A stretch of 64,000 nucleotides of DNA from Mucilaginibacter kameinonensis (lineage in GTDB: Bacteria; Bacteroidota; Bacteroidia; Sphingobacteriales; Sphingobacteriaceae), in contig NZ_RCWZ01000001.1 in NCBI RefSeq assembly GCF_003675385.1, positions 1-64,000 of the forward strand. The letters are read 5' to 3'. Both the position numbers and the translations under genes were made by a program. Below, piece by piece: positions 16,028 through 24,794 of the stretch. Below the pieces are notes generated by a model, which was given only the letters and a program-made list of their open reading frames with translations, was not told where the DNA came from and ran no database searches. Position 1 is the first letter of the stretch. Every line of letters starts with the position of its first letter.

Positions 16028-17692
16028 ATGAAAAACAAGTTCTTAAATATTTTTACGGTTGCTTTGGGGCTTACCATAGCTGGTATAGCACCAACCCAGG
16101 CACAGTTGGGCACCAATAAGCAAACATTTACCCGCGCCGATTCACTCCGCGGTGGTTTAACGCCACTGCGCACCTGTTACGATATCAATTACTATCACCT
16201 GGATGTGAAATTTGATATTGATAAAAAATTTATCAGCGGCAGCAACCTGTTCAAATTCACGGCTACTCAAAATTTTACTAAGCTTCAGTTTGACCTGTTT
16301 GCCAATTTAAAGATAGAAAAGGTAGTATATGAAGGTGCCGAAATACCTTTTACCCGAGAGTTCAACGCGGTGTTTGTCACCTTCCCAAAAACCATAAAAA
16401 AGGGCAGCAAGGATGAATTCACCGTTTATTATTCAGGTAATCCAACTATAGCCAAGCGTGCCCCATGGGATGGCGGCGTTGTTTACACCACCGACTCGCT
16501 TGGGAAGCCGTGGGTGGCAACCGCTTGCCAGGGTATTGGCGCCAGCATCTGGTGGCCTACTAAAGATCATCAATATGATGAGGTAGACAGTGCCCTGATC
16601 AGTATCAGCGCTCCTAATGGTTTAAAAGATGTTTCAAACGGTAGATTGCGCAAGGTAACCGACCTGAACAATGGTTATACCCGGTTCGATTGGTTTGTGG
16701 CAAACCCTATCAACAATTATGATATAGAAGCCAACATTGGCGACTATGCCCACTTTGAAGGCACTTACCAGGGCGAAAAAGGTCCGCTTACGCTTGATTA
16801 CTGGCCTTTAAGCTACAATGTTGACAAAGCTAAAAAGCAATGGGAGCTTGACGCGCCACGGATGCTCAAATCATTTGAATACTGGTTCGGCCCCTATCCT
16901 TTTTATGAAGATGGTTACAAACTGGTTGAAACCCCTCACCTGGGCATGGAGCATCAAAGCGGTACGGCCTATGGCAACCATTACAAAAACGGGTACCTGG
17001 GCCGCGACCTTTCGGGTACCGGATGGGGCTTAAAATGGGATTTTATTGTGGTACACGAAAGCGGGCACGAGTGGTTTGGGAATAACATTACCTCAAAAGA
17101 TGTGGCCGACATGTGGATCCACGAAAGTTTCACCAATTATTCCGAGTCCCTATTCATTGAAACTTATTATGGGAAACAAGCTGGACAAGAGTATGTGAAC
17201 GGAACCCGTAAAAACATTCGTAATGATAAGCCTATTGTAGGCCCGTATGGTGTAAATATGGAAGGTTCGGGAGATATGTATTATAAAGGCGGTAACCTGT
17301 TAAACATGGTTCGCACCATTATCAACAACGATGAAAAATGGCGCAGCATCCTCCGCGGACTTAACAAAACATTTTATCATAAAACCGTTACTTATGATGA
17401 CATTGTAGGCTACATCTGCAAACAGGCTGGCATGAACCTGGCCCCGGTATTTGACCAGTACCTGCACTATAAAGATATCCCAACCCTGCAATTTGTGGTT
17501 AAAGACGGTAAGCTTTACTCCAAATGGATTGCCAATGCCGAAGGTTTCAACATGCCTGTAAAGGTGCGCGTTAAAGGCGGCGGTTATATATTTATTAAAC
17601 CAACTACCCAGTTTACCCCAGTTAAAATTGACGGTATCACCAAAGACAATGTGGAGGTAGATACTTTCAATTTTTATATTAAGGTTGAGTGA
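16028..17692 (+). CDS. Secreted M1-family metallopeptidase, copy 2
   Basis: The 554-residue paralogue of the upstream gene aligns along its whole length with few gaps. It keeps the signal peptide, the GMEHQS substrate motif, HESGHEWFGNNIT and the WIHESF glutamate. Copy 1 and copy 2 differ most in the segment after DYAHFE, where copy 2 reads WPLSYNVDKAKKQW and copy 1 WVLPTSLEKAKKQF, and after the catalytic domain (KNIRNDKPIVGPYGVN versus LTINNEGPIVGIYNMN). These differences could tune specificity. The stop is followed at once by a palindromic repeat region. Confidence 0.85.
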   Translation: MKNKFLNIFTVALGLTIAGIAPTQAQLGTNKQTFTRADSLRGGLTPLRTCYDINYYHLDVKFDIDKKFISGSNLFKFTATQNFTKLQFDLFANLKIEKVVYEGAEIPFTREFNAVFVTFPKTIKKGSKDEFTVYYSGNPTIAKRAPWDGGVVYTTDSLGKPWVATACQGIGASIWWPTKDHQYDEVDSALISISAPNGLKDVSNGRLRKVTDLNNGYTRFDWFVANPINNYDIEANIGDYAHFEGTYQGEKGPLTLDYWPLSYNVDKAKKQWELDAPRMLKSFEYWFGPYPFYEDGYKLVETPHLGMEHQSGTAYGNHYKNGYLGRDLSGTGWGLKWDFIVVHESGHEWFGNNITSKDVADMWIHESFTNYSESLFIETYYGKQAGQEYVNGTRKNIRNDKPIVGPYGVNMEGSGDMYYKGGNLLNMVRTIINNDEKWRSILRGLNKTFYHKTVTYDDIVGYICKQAGMNLAPVFDQYLHYKDIPTLQFVVKDGKLYSKWIANAEGFNMPVKVRVKGGGYIFIKPTTQFTPVKIDGITKDNVEVDTFNFYIKVE

Positions 17693-17820
17693 TGGTTGAT
17701 TAGGTGAGTAGTTGATTAGGTGGATGGGTGAATGGTTTACCACTCGCTCAATCAACCTATTCAACTACTCACTTAATAAAACCAACCGCTCACCCAATCA
17801 ACCTAATCAACTACTCACTT
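17692..17820. repeat. Palindromic TTGATTAGGTGAGTAG-type repeat region
   Basis: Short words such as GATTAGGTGAGTAGTTGATT on the left recur as their complements on the right (AATCAACTACTCACTT), in several imperfect tandem and inverted copies. The whole region can fold into a long hairpin. A second region of the same wording lies at 31012-31105. It sits downstream of the M1 pair and could end its transcript. Confidence 0.7.
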
Positions 17821-17849
17821 AAAAAACAACCACAAAAAACCAAATCCGG

Positions 17850-17880
17850 TGCAACTTTCTTCACCCTACCGGCGTCTAAT
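17850..17880 (+). promoter_or_regulatory. ECF-sigma-type promoter of the DUF2807 gene
   Basis: TGCAACTTT at 17850-17858 and CGTCTAAT at 17873-17880 are spaced so that AAC and CGTC are 17 nt apart. This is the AAC-N16/17-CGT geometry of ECF sigma factors. It differs from the TAnnTTTG promoters seen elsewhere in the window. Transcription would begin near 17887, about 20 nt before the ATG. The sigma factor responsible is not determined; the one at 32567-33151 is only a candidate. Confidence 0.55.
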
Positions 17881-17905
17881 TTGAAACGAAACTAAAACAA
17901 CCGTC

Positions 17906-18649
17906 ATGAAATCAATTTCAAAAATATTATTAGCCGCCGTACTTGCAGCAGGAACTACAAGCTACAGCACTGCAAAACCGGTAAATCCAATTGTTAAACA
18001 TGCTGATCAAACTACCCAAGACCGCCATTTATCGGGCTTCAGCGCTATTGACCTGGCTGGCTCATTCGACGTTTACTTTACCCAGGGCTCAAACGAATCA
18101 GTAAAAGTTGAAGCTCCATCTGATGTGATCGACAAGATCATTACCGAAGTTCAGGGCGGCGTATTAAAGATCTACAGTAAAAAAGGTACCAACTGGGATA
18201 GCTGGAGCTTTGGCCGTAGTCGCAAAATGATTGTTCATGTTGTTGCAAAAGATATGACCAGCATTAACGTTGCCGGCTCGGGCGATGTTTATTTTAAGGA
18301 AGGTATCACCACTACCTCGTTAAAACTAAAAGTGGTAGGTTCTGGTGATATGCTGGGCAAGGTAAATACTAAAAACCTGGACAGCAGCATTTCGGGTTCA
18401 GGCGATATGAAACTTTCAGGCCGTGCCGATAATTCAAGAGTAAACGTTGTAGGTTCAGGCGACTTTACCGCCCGCGATCTGATCACCGTTAATACCGAAG
18501 TTCACATAGCCGGTTCAGGCGATGCTACCATCAACGCCAGCAATAAAATTGACGCCTCAGTAAGCGGCTCAGGCGATGTTCATTATACCGGCGGCGCTAA
18601 AAACATTTCGAGCTCAAAAGCTGGCAGCGGCGATATAGAGCGGATATAA
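17906..18649 (+). CDS. DUF2807 (head GIN domain) surface protein
   Basis: The 247-residue exported protein has a signal peptide ending near STAKPV. Residues 40-110 form the DUF2807 entry (FSAIDLAGSFDVYFTQG, VKVEAPSDVIDKI). From about residue 122 to the end, the motif G-S-G-D appears seven times at roughly 17-residue steps (for example VAGSGDVYF, ISGSGDMKL, VSGSGDVHY), as expected for a right-handed beta-helix or solenoid of the auto-transporter adhesin head type. The role is unknown; similar proteins are envelope-associated. It has an ECF-sigma-like promoter, so it may belong to an envelope-stress regulon. Confidence 0.8.
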   Translation: MKSISKILLAAVLAAGTTSYSTAKPVNPIVKHADQTTQDRHLSGFSAIDLAGSFDVYFTQGSNESVKVEAPSDVIDKIITEVQGGVLKIYSKKGTNWDSWSFGRSRKMIVHVVAKDMTSINVAGSGDVYFKEGITTTSLKLKVVGSGDMLGKVNTKNLDSSISGSGDMKLSGRADNSRVNVVGSGDFTARDLITVNTEVHIAGSGDATINASNKIDASVSGSGDVHYTGGAKNISSSKAGSGDIERI

Positions 18650-18713
18650 TAGCTTATTTTTTCGGATAGAAAGGTCTGTTTCCAAACAGGCAGAAGCGGT
18701 ATTGTACGCAAGT

Positions 18714-18756
18714 CAATCCCCGATTTTCACAGTTTACCTGTATAAATCGGGGATTG
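18714..18756. repeat. 13-bp perfect inverted repeat after the DUF2807 gene
   Basis: CAATCCCCGATTT (18714-18726) and AAATCGGGGATTG (18744-18756) pair perfectly around a 17-nt loop. There is no T-run, so it is not a classical terminator. Flanking words (GTACGCAAGTCAATCC, GATTGTTTCGTTTGG) look like a decayed copy of the GTCATTGCGAG element family. Confidence 0.6.
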
Positions 18757-18865
18757 TTTCGTTTGGTGCAATAGCGTTTTTTTGTATGTTATTAACAAAC
18801 TAATTTTAATGGTCTTCTTAGTATCTTTATATAAAAGATAACAATCCACCATTCCTATCGCTAAC

Positions 18866-19888
18866 ATGAAAAAGCTATTTTTTATCATGATTGCTGCCTG
18901 CATTTGTGCATGCAATAATCCATCAAAACCAACGGCGGAGACATCGGCCGAAGCGTCAAACAAGCCTTACGAAGTTAAAACAGGTGGCAACAAGCTCATC
19001 AAGGTTGCCGGAAAGTACAACGTATGGACGAAGAAAGTTGGCGATGGCAAAATAAAAGTATTGCTGCTCCATGGTGGCCCTGGATTTTCGCATGACTATA
19101 TGGAGTGCTTTGACGATTTCCTGCCGAAAGAAGGAATGGAAATTTATTACTATGACCAGCTTGGCTGCGGCAATTCTGATGCTCCCGCCGATACCTCGTT
19201 ATGGAACATTCCGCGTTACGTTGAAGAGGTTGAAGAAGTGCGTAAGGGATTAGGGCTCGATAATTTTTATATCCTCGGGCATTCCTGGGGAGGCATGCTG
19301 GCGATGGAATACCTGCACAAATACCAATCGCATGTTAAAGGGGCCGTATTATCAAACATGACAGCGGGCATCAAAGGCTATGTTGCCTATGCCGCCGAAT
19401 TAAAGAAGAAGTTTTTCACCCCTCGGGATATCGCAGTATTTGACTCGTTAGACAGGCTTAAACAATATGATTCGCCGCAATACAATGACCTGTTGATGAA
19501 CAAGCTGTATACCCAGGTAATCTGCCGGATCCCGATAGAAAACTGGCCCGAGCCGCTTTGGCGCGCCTTTAAAAAAGCTAACCATACCATTTACATCCAA
19601 ATGCAGGGCGTTGATGAATTTCACGTAACCGGCAATTTTAAAGGATGGGAATTTTGGGATAAACTCCAGGATATCAAAGTACCAACCTTAGTTTTAGGTG
19701 GCATGCATGACGAAATGAACCCTGAAGACATGAAAAAAGAGGGGCGTTTACTACCTAACAGCCGCACCTATCTATGCCCGGATGGCAGCCACATGAGTAT
19801 GTATGATGATCAGCAAAACTACTTCAAAAACCTCATCGCCTTTTTGAAAGATGTTGACGCGGGCACATTTACTGCGGATAAAAAATAG
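18866..19888 (+). CDS. Proline iminopeptidase-like lipoprotein (S33 family)
   Basis: The 340-residue alpha/beta hydrolase is anchored as a lipoprotein: the signal MKKLFFIMIAACICAC has its lipidation Cys at 16. The HGGPGFSHDYM oxyanion motif, QLGCGNSDAP and the GHSWGGML nucleophile elbow are those of proline iminopeptidases. The late Asp and His (in GGMHDEM and DGSHMSMYDD) complete a catalytic triad. It should remove N-terminal proline from short peptides at the cell surface, but other small amides are possible. The following DUF2911 gene is 50 nt downstream on the same strand. Confidence 0.8.
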   Translation: MKKLFFIMIAACICACNNPSKPTAETSAEASNKPYEVKTGGNKLIKVAGKYNVWTKKVGDGKIKVLLLHGGPGFSHDYMECFDDFLPKEGMEIYYYDQLGCGNSDAPADTSLWNIPRYVEEVEEVRKGLGLDNFYILGHSWGGMLAMEYLHKYQSHVKGAVLSNMTAGIKGYVAYAAELKKKFFTPRDIAVFDSLDRLKQYDSPQYNDLLMNKLYTQVICRIPIENWPEPLWRAFKKANHTIYIQMQGVDEFHVTGNFKGWEFWDKLQDIKVPTLVLGGMHDEMNPEDMKKEGRLLPNSRTYLCPDGSHMSMYDDQQNYFKNLIAFLKDVDAGTFTADKK

Positions 19889-19938
19889 CACACCAATTAT
19901 ATACCTGTATTTTATATCTCACCACCACACTAAAAATC

Positions 19939-20778
19939 ATGAAGAAGTTACTCATCAGCGTCATCACCATGATGACCTTTACTGCGGCAAGTACTTATGC
20001 GCAGTTAACACCACAACCCAGTTCAACACAAAGTGTTGTGCAGGATTTTGGTCTTGGAAAAATCAACCTCACTTACTCACGTCCCGATGTAAAAGGTCGT
20101 AAAATATTCGGAGGAATGGAACCTTACGGAGCCGTTTGGCGTACGGGCGCAAATTCGGCAACAGTAATAAAATTTACCGACGAGGTAAGTTTGGAAGGTA
20201 ACAAGGTTCCGGCGGGCGAGTATGGCCTGTTCAGTATCCCCGGCGAAAACGAGTGGACGATCATCCTCAGCAAACAGCCTAAGCAATGGGGCGCGTATTT
20301 GTATAAAGAAGCCGATGATTTTTTACGTTTCAAAGTTAAAACTGAGCATCTCAAAGCTTTAACAGAAACAATGACCCTCGCTTTTACTAACGTAGCGCCT
20401 ACTTCCTGCGATTTACAAATGATGTGGGAACACAGCGGCTTCACTATCCACATGACCACCGATATTGACGCCAAAGTAATGGCACGCATCGATTCGGCCA
20501 TGAAAACCGATAAAAAGCCATACTATGAGGCCTTGATCTACTATTACAACAATAATAAAGATATGGACAAAGCTTTAGCCTGGGCAACCGAGTTGGAAAA
20601 GGATAAGAACTTTCCACCGTTTGTACCTAAACTATGGAAAGCCCGCATATTATTAAGAAAAGGCGATAAAGCCGCTGCTATAACAACAGCTCAGGAAGGC
20701 GTAAAAATGGCTACCGAGATGAAAACGGATGAGTATGTACGTTTAAATAACGAAGTAATAGCACAAGCAAAGAAATGA
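19939..20778 (+). CDS. DUF2911 secreted protein with C-terminal TPR
   Basis: The 279-residue exported protein has a signal peptide (MKKLLISVITMMTFTAASTYAQ). Residues 30-160 carry the DUF2911 domain, marked by KINLTYSRPDVKGRKIFGG, WRTGANSATVIKF and PAGEYGLFSIP. Residues 185-275 form two TPR-like helix pairs (DMDKALAWATELEKD, GDKAAAITTAQEGVK). The function is unknown. It may be cotranscribed with the preceding peptidase-like gene. A strong intrinsic terminator follows at 20802-20838. Confidence 0.75.
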   Translation: MKKLLISVITMMTFTAASTYAQLTPQPSSTQSVVQDFGLGKINLTYSRPDVKGRKIFGGMEPYGAVWRTGANSATVIKFTDEVSLEGNKVPAGEYGLFSIPGENEWTIILSKQPKQWGAYLYKEADDFLRFKVKTEHLKALTETMTLAFTNVAPTSCDLQMMWEHSGFTIHMTTDIDAKVMARIDSAMKTDKKPYYEALIYYYNNNKDMDKALAWATELEKDKNFPPFVPKLWKARILLRKGDKAAAITTAQEGVKMATEMKTDEYVRLNNEVIAQAKK

Positions 20779-20801
20779 TTATTTAATCTCTCATCATGCA
20801 T

Positions 20802-20838
20802 AAAAAAACCTTGCCAGTGATATTGGCAAGGTTTTTTT
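20802..20838 (+). terminator. Intrinsic terminator of the DUF2911 gene
   Basis: The stem ACCTTGCCA / TTGGCAAGGT with a short loop is preceded by an A-run and followed by seven T's. It is a textbook rho-independent terminator and nearly symmetrical, so it may serve both strands. Confidence 0.85.
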
Positions 20839-20874
20839 GTTTTAAGCAAGATTTTAAAAAGCCGGGGATCGCGC

Positions 20875-20986
20875 GATTCCCCTCTTGAGAGGGGTGGAGG
20901 GGTGTGTTTCTGTTTTCACAAATCAATCGCAGAAACACACCCCTGCTACCACACATTCCTTCGCGCCCCTTTTCAAGAGGGGATCT
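20875..20986. repeat. Nested inverted-repeat element (CCCCTCTTGA family)
   Basis: Outer arms read GATTCCCCTCTTGA-like on the left and TCAAGAGGGGATC on the right. The inner 14-bp arms GGGGTGTGTTTCTG (20899-20912) and CAGAAACACACCCC (20930-20943) pair perfectly. It lies between a terminator and a converging gene. The two-level symmetry again suggests a small dispersed palindromic element. Confidence 0.7.
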
Positions 20987-20998
20987 TCTTAGGAGAGC

Positions 20999-21724
20999 TT
21001 AAAACCTTGTATAAAAAGCCACTTGCGCTACGTGGTTTACCACATAAGCATCGGCTTGTTTAATATATTGATTAAGATAACCGGCTTCTGCATCAAATGA
21101 CTTGCTGAAACGGTAACCCACCGCTACATAAGCCCTGTTTTGATCGAAGAAGTGTTTATTTACTTTGTTTTTGTTTTGCACGTTTACAAAGGCCTCGTTT
21201 TGCAGGGCGAGGAATGTTCCTTCCGTAAATACGTCAGAGTCTGGTTTCATCGGGATCACCGCGCGGGCAAAGTACCTGAAACGCTGGGCGAAATAGCGGT
21301 CGTTTTTGTTCTCCGCCGTGTTTCCTAAAAAGCGTTGCTCCAGTCGTAAACGATGTGCCAGCTGTACATGTTTGGTCAGCTTATGAGTGTAAGTGTATTG
21401 CTGCCAAATGCGGTGCTCCGGGCGAAATGTTGTTTCGTTGCTCGGAGTACGGCCATAAGTAGCAATATAAGCGTAGCCTAAAGCCCCTACCTTGTTCTTG
21501 GCAAAATAATAGTTTGCTGAAGGACGAAGCAGGATATGCTTAAGGTAACTTACCTCATCGTGCGAGCGCAATTGCCCGTCGAACGAGTAGCCCCAATGCT
21601 CGGATAGTTTATGGCTATGAAATATAGCCGCCCAACCCGAAAACTGGTTGTCCTGAGCCAGCAACCTTGCAGGTGCCGCGAGCAACAGTACAACAAAAAT
21701 TAATAGTTGTTTTTTTAATTGCAT
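20999..21724 (-). CDS. DUF2490 outer-membrane-type protein
   Basis: The 241-residue exported protein has signal MQLKKQLLIFVVLLLAAPARLLAQ. The mature part alternates polar and aromatic residues in strands (WGYSFDGQLRSHDEV, YYFAKNKVGALGYAYIATYGR, HRLRLEQRFLG) and ends in F-Y-T-R-F, a C-terminal aromatic typical of outer-membrane beta-barrels. This fits the DUF2490 family. The function is unknown. It is on the same strand as the next outer-membrane protein gene, but 157 bp separate them. Confidence 0.75.
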   Translation of the reverse strand: MQLKKQLLIFVVLLLAAPARLLAQDNQFSGWAAIFHSHKLSEHWGYSFDGQLRSHDEVSYLKHILLRPSANYYFAKNKVGALGYAYIATYGRTPSNETTFRPEHRIWQQYTYTHKLTKHVQLAHRLRLEQRFLGNTAENKNDRYFAQRFRYFARAVIPMKPDSDVFTEGTFLALQNEAFVNVQNKNKVNKHFFDQNRAYVAVGYRFSKSFDAEAGYLNQYIKQADAYVVNHVAQVAFYTRF

Positions 21725-21881
21725 GGATGATATATGTGTGTTATAAAGGTTAACATTTATTGTAGAGACGCATTACATGCGTCTCTTTTTGCGACAGAAA
21801 GTTGCAGGATCTGCCCAGGAAAACATTTGTAAGCAATAGCTGACAGGCAACCATTCACCTGATCAACCTACTCTCCATTCA

Positions 21882-22907
21882 CTAATCTTTAAACCTTACC
21901 AAAGTCCGGCGGCCAAGATCAACCGTTACCCTGAAGGCTTCCTGGTTGCTGCTGTAGCCCGGTGTTTGGTGCAGGCTCAATATAAACTGCCCTTTTACGC
22001 GTTTATATAGAAACGGCGTGTAAATGATATCCAATCGGTTATAAGTTTTCTTTTCAAAAAACGCGTCGCCATAAATAATATGGCTGCCCTGCCCTTTGTA
22101 AAACTCGTCAAATAAAGCAAAGCGTTTCCAGCTTAAATAAGCGTTAGCCACAAAGCCGGTCGGGGTCCTGAAACCATCCACCCCACGTACCCGCTCAAAT
22201 GATGTCATAGCACCAGCCTCAATAGATAACGAATCTAAAATGGTTTTATGACTGAAGTCTAAACCTAATCTTATTTGTCCGCCGCCATTATCCTGGATAT
22301 GGTCGTTAGGCAACAGTACTTCGGCACCAGCATCGTGCATCAGCAGAAAGTAGTGTGATACATAAAAAGGGCCAGTTAAACTTGGCCTATACTTACCTGA
22401 GAAACCAAACAGGAATTGCTCACGATCTGTAACGGTTTGGCGGCTTACCCAGTCAATCCAGGCGGTTTCGGTAAAGTGATCGTTATGAAAGCGGGTAAGC
22501 AACCCTTCCACGTTGGGACGGTAATAGCGTAAAGTATCGTTTAATAAAGCGCGTGGATAATCATCCAGCAAGCCTTCGCGCGGGAATGCGCCTGCGTTAA
22601 ACAGCCAGTTTTTGCCGGTAAAGCTGTAATAAGCAACAGGGTTAACTTTTAAAAAGTATGGCTTTGCACCAAATTCATGAATGCCGTTAACACCCACAAT
22701 AAAGTGGTTCACACTATCAAGGTTAAGGCCCAGGTCAAGTGCGGTACGCACGCCCGAGTAGGTACGTGAGCGGGCTACAAAATCTTTGTACTCGCGGTTA
22801 TCCATAAAACCTAAACCGTTAAAATGGATATCAAGGCTACCCTGTGCAAGGGCGGCGGTAGTTGTTATGATCGAAAAAAGGACTAAAAGGTATATCCGTT
22901 TAAACAT
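21882..22907 (-). CDS. Putative outer-membrane beta-barrel protein
   Basis: The 341-residue exported protein has signal peptide MFKRIYLLVLFSIITTTAALAQ. The mature sequence has about fourteen amphipathic strand candidates separated by short charged turns (for example YFLKVNPVAYYSFTGKNWLFN, IRLGLDFSHKTILDSLSIEAG, YNRLDIIYTPFLYKRVKGQFIL). I do not recognise a domain. An outer-membrane barrel is the best structural guess. It starts 12 nt after the GT39 gene stops, on the same strand, so the two may form an operon with the glycosyltransferase first. Confidence 0.6.
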   Translation of the reverse strand: MFKRIYLLVLFSIITTTAALAQGSLDIHFNGLGFMDNREYKDFVARSRTYSGVRTALDLGLNLDSVNHFIVGVNGIHEFGAKPYFLKVNPVAYYSFTGKNWLFNAGAFPREGLLDDYPRALLNDTLRYYRPNVEGLLTRFHNDHFTETAWIDWVSRQTVTDREQFLFGFSGKYRPSLTGPFYVSHYFLLMHDAGAEVLLPNDHIQDNGGGQIRLGLDFSHKTILDSLSIEAGAMTSFERVRGVDGFRTPTGFVANAYLSWKRFALFDEFYKGQGSHIIYGDAFFEKKTYNRLDIIYTPFLYKRVKGQFILSLHQTPGYSSNQEAFRVTVDLGRRTLVRFKD

Positions 22908-22918
22908 AGCTGATTGTA

Positions 22919-24643
22919 TTATTCTACTGTAATATTGATGATCTTATTGTTGCGGCCTCCCGGAAACGGTTCGGTACGGATGGAAAAGATCAGTTCGTAC
23001 TTACCCGGTTTCGCCGGCATGGTCACGTTAAATTTAAAGTGCCCGGTCTCCCCGGTTTTTAATGAAATATTGTTGAAGCTATCATCAGATTTTTGCATGC
23101 CCACTTGGTAGATGCTCTTAAAAAAGCAGGCCTCCAAAAACACTTTGTGCTTTTGATTAACATTTGTAAAACTGATTGGGAAAGGATAAGGGTTGGTAAA
23201 CGTGAGATCGAAATCCTTCTTCTGACCAGGCGATACGCTTTCTTTATAAGAAGATACCTGGAAATCAATTTTTTGATAGGTGCGGATATCATCAACCCAG
23301 CCGCCGTACCAGTCACCCGCATAGGTTTTAAGGGTATCGGTAGTGATGGCAGGATCCCACACGCCATTTATTACAACGTAAGCCTTTTTATGCTGGATAC
23401 TATCTTCAATAGGCCAGATATCATATTGTGTACGGCGATAGTAGCGGGCATCGTAATCAAACCCGTGTGTGGTACTGTTATAGAAATTGTATTTCGACGG
23501 GTTCTGGAAACCCTCGTTAAAAATCACATAATTATTCCCTGCCTTTTTTTGAATAAGCTGCGCCCACTCTTTAAAACCAAAAAAGCTCCGGATGGCGTCG
23601 ACTTTTAACAATGGCGGAAAAGCGATAATGATAGCTACACGCAAAATAACTATCATGGCAATATTGATGATTGCCAAACGATTGAACCATTGGGGCTTTG
23701 CGCCAGGTTGCGTAAAACGGATAAGTACCATCATGGCCAGCGGCACGTAAGCGATAAGCGTCCAGTGCAGCTGAACTTCGCCTTTGAACGAGGTAAGGAA
23801 AAAGAATGCCAGGATGCCGATGGCATTAACCAACAATGTCCTGGTGAAAGTATCCTGAACTTTTGCAGTGAACCCTTTATAAAACAACAACCAGCCAATC
23901 AGCGGACCAGCCATCAGCAATTGTCCCAGCGGGTATACATAAGTATACTCAAAGTTGTACTGCTCATTTGAGCGTTCGGACAAGTGGTAACTTAATGACG
24001 GGAAACCATGGTTAGCCTGCCAAATAATGTGCGGTGCATATAAAGCCAGGGCCAGTAGTACAATAGAGTAAAAAGATCCTCGCTTTAATAATTTGATGTT
24101 TGATGCCAATGTGAAAACAACCAACAAAATACCGTGGTACTTGCTATACAGCAGACAAGCAATTACAACACCCAATATAGCAGCAAGCTTAAAGCTGTCC
24201 TTTTCAATATATTGCTGATAAAAATAAAAAAACAGCACCGTGAAAAACAGTAGCGGCGCATCAGGCGTAGTGGTAAAACCATAAATATGGAATACAAAGA
24301 TGCCCGATATTACCAGTACAAAGTTCATGGCATCAACCTTATATCGCTTCAGCATCACCCACATCAGGTATATGGATGCTGTGGTACCTATCACCGTAAA
24401 AAGCCTTGCCCCAAATTCATTATGCAGCAAGCTATAGCCCATCTTAATAAAAAGGGCCACCATAGGCGGATGATCGTAGTATCCCCAATCTAAAAAACGT
24501 GAATAAACCCAGTAGTAAGCTTCATCGGCATGAATCTCAAGCGTAAATGCCTGTACGGCATTCAGTAAGGCCCACAACAGTAAAAAATAAATTATTGGCT
24601 TGCTATATTTTACCGGCGTGCTATTTAAAGAGGTATCCTGCAT
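22919..24643 (-). CDS. Glycosyltransferase family 39 membrane protein
   Basis: The 574-residue protein has some ten hydrophobic segments and the diagnostic first loop HADEAYYWVYSRFLDWGYYDHPPMVALFIK, whose Asp-Glu pair is the catalytic mark of ArnT/PMT-type enzymes. A periplasmic C-terminal domain of about 150 residues follows (from about FNEGFQNPSKYNF to the end). I start at ATG 24643. An upstream frame reaches 24745, but a -7 element at 24669-24676 lies inside it, so the extra 34 codons are untranscribed. The substrate is unknown. Confidence 0.82.
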   Translation of the reverse strand: MQDTSLNSTPVKYSKPIIYFLLLWALLNAVQAFTLEIHADEAYYWVYSRFLDWGYYDHPPMVALFIKMGYSLLHNEFGARLFTVIGTTASIYLMWVMLKRYKVDAMNFVLVISGIFVFHIYGFTTTPDAPLLFFTVLFFYFYQQYIEKDSFKLAAILGVVIACLLYSKYHGILLVVFTLASNIKLLKRGSFYSIVLLALALYAPHIIWQANHGFPSLSYHLSERSNEQYNFEYTYVYPLGQLLMAGPLIGWLLFYKGFTAKVQDTFTRTLLVNAIGILAFFFLTSFKGEVQLHWTLIAYVPLAMMVLIRFTQPGAKPQWFNRLAIINIAMIVILRVAIIIAFPPLLKVDAIRSFFGFKEWAQLIQKKAGNNYVIFNEGFQNPSKYNFYNSTTHGFDYDARYYRRTQYDIWPIEDSIQHKKAYVVINGVWDPAITTDTLKTYAGDWYGGWVDDIRTYQKIDFQVSSYKESVSPGQKKDFDLTFTNPYPFPISFTNVNQKHKVFLEACFFKSIYQVGMQKSDDSFNNISLKTGETGHFKFNVTMPAKPGKYELIFSIRTEPFPGGRNNKIINITVE

Positions 24644-24668
24644 TAAAATGGATGAGTAAATGAATGGG

Positions 24669-24676
24669 CAAAGGTA
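24669..24676 (-). promoter_or_regulatory. -7 element for the GT39 gene
   Basis: TACCTTTG on the minus strand, about 25 nt before the ATG at 24643. It puts the transcript start inside an upstream open frame and therefore fixes the start codon. A -33 TTG is not evident at the standard distance. Confidence 0.5.
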
Positions 24677-24794
24677 TGATAAAAGATATAAGCCATAAAA
24701 CGTTAGGCAGCAGTGATATGATAATTTGACGAAATTATACCACAATCTTCATAATTTAGCATAGCTGTAAAGCTTTAATCTACCTTAATATAAC

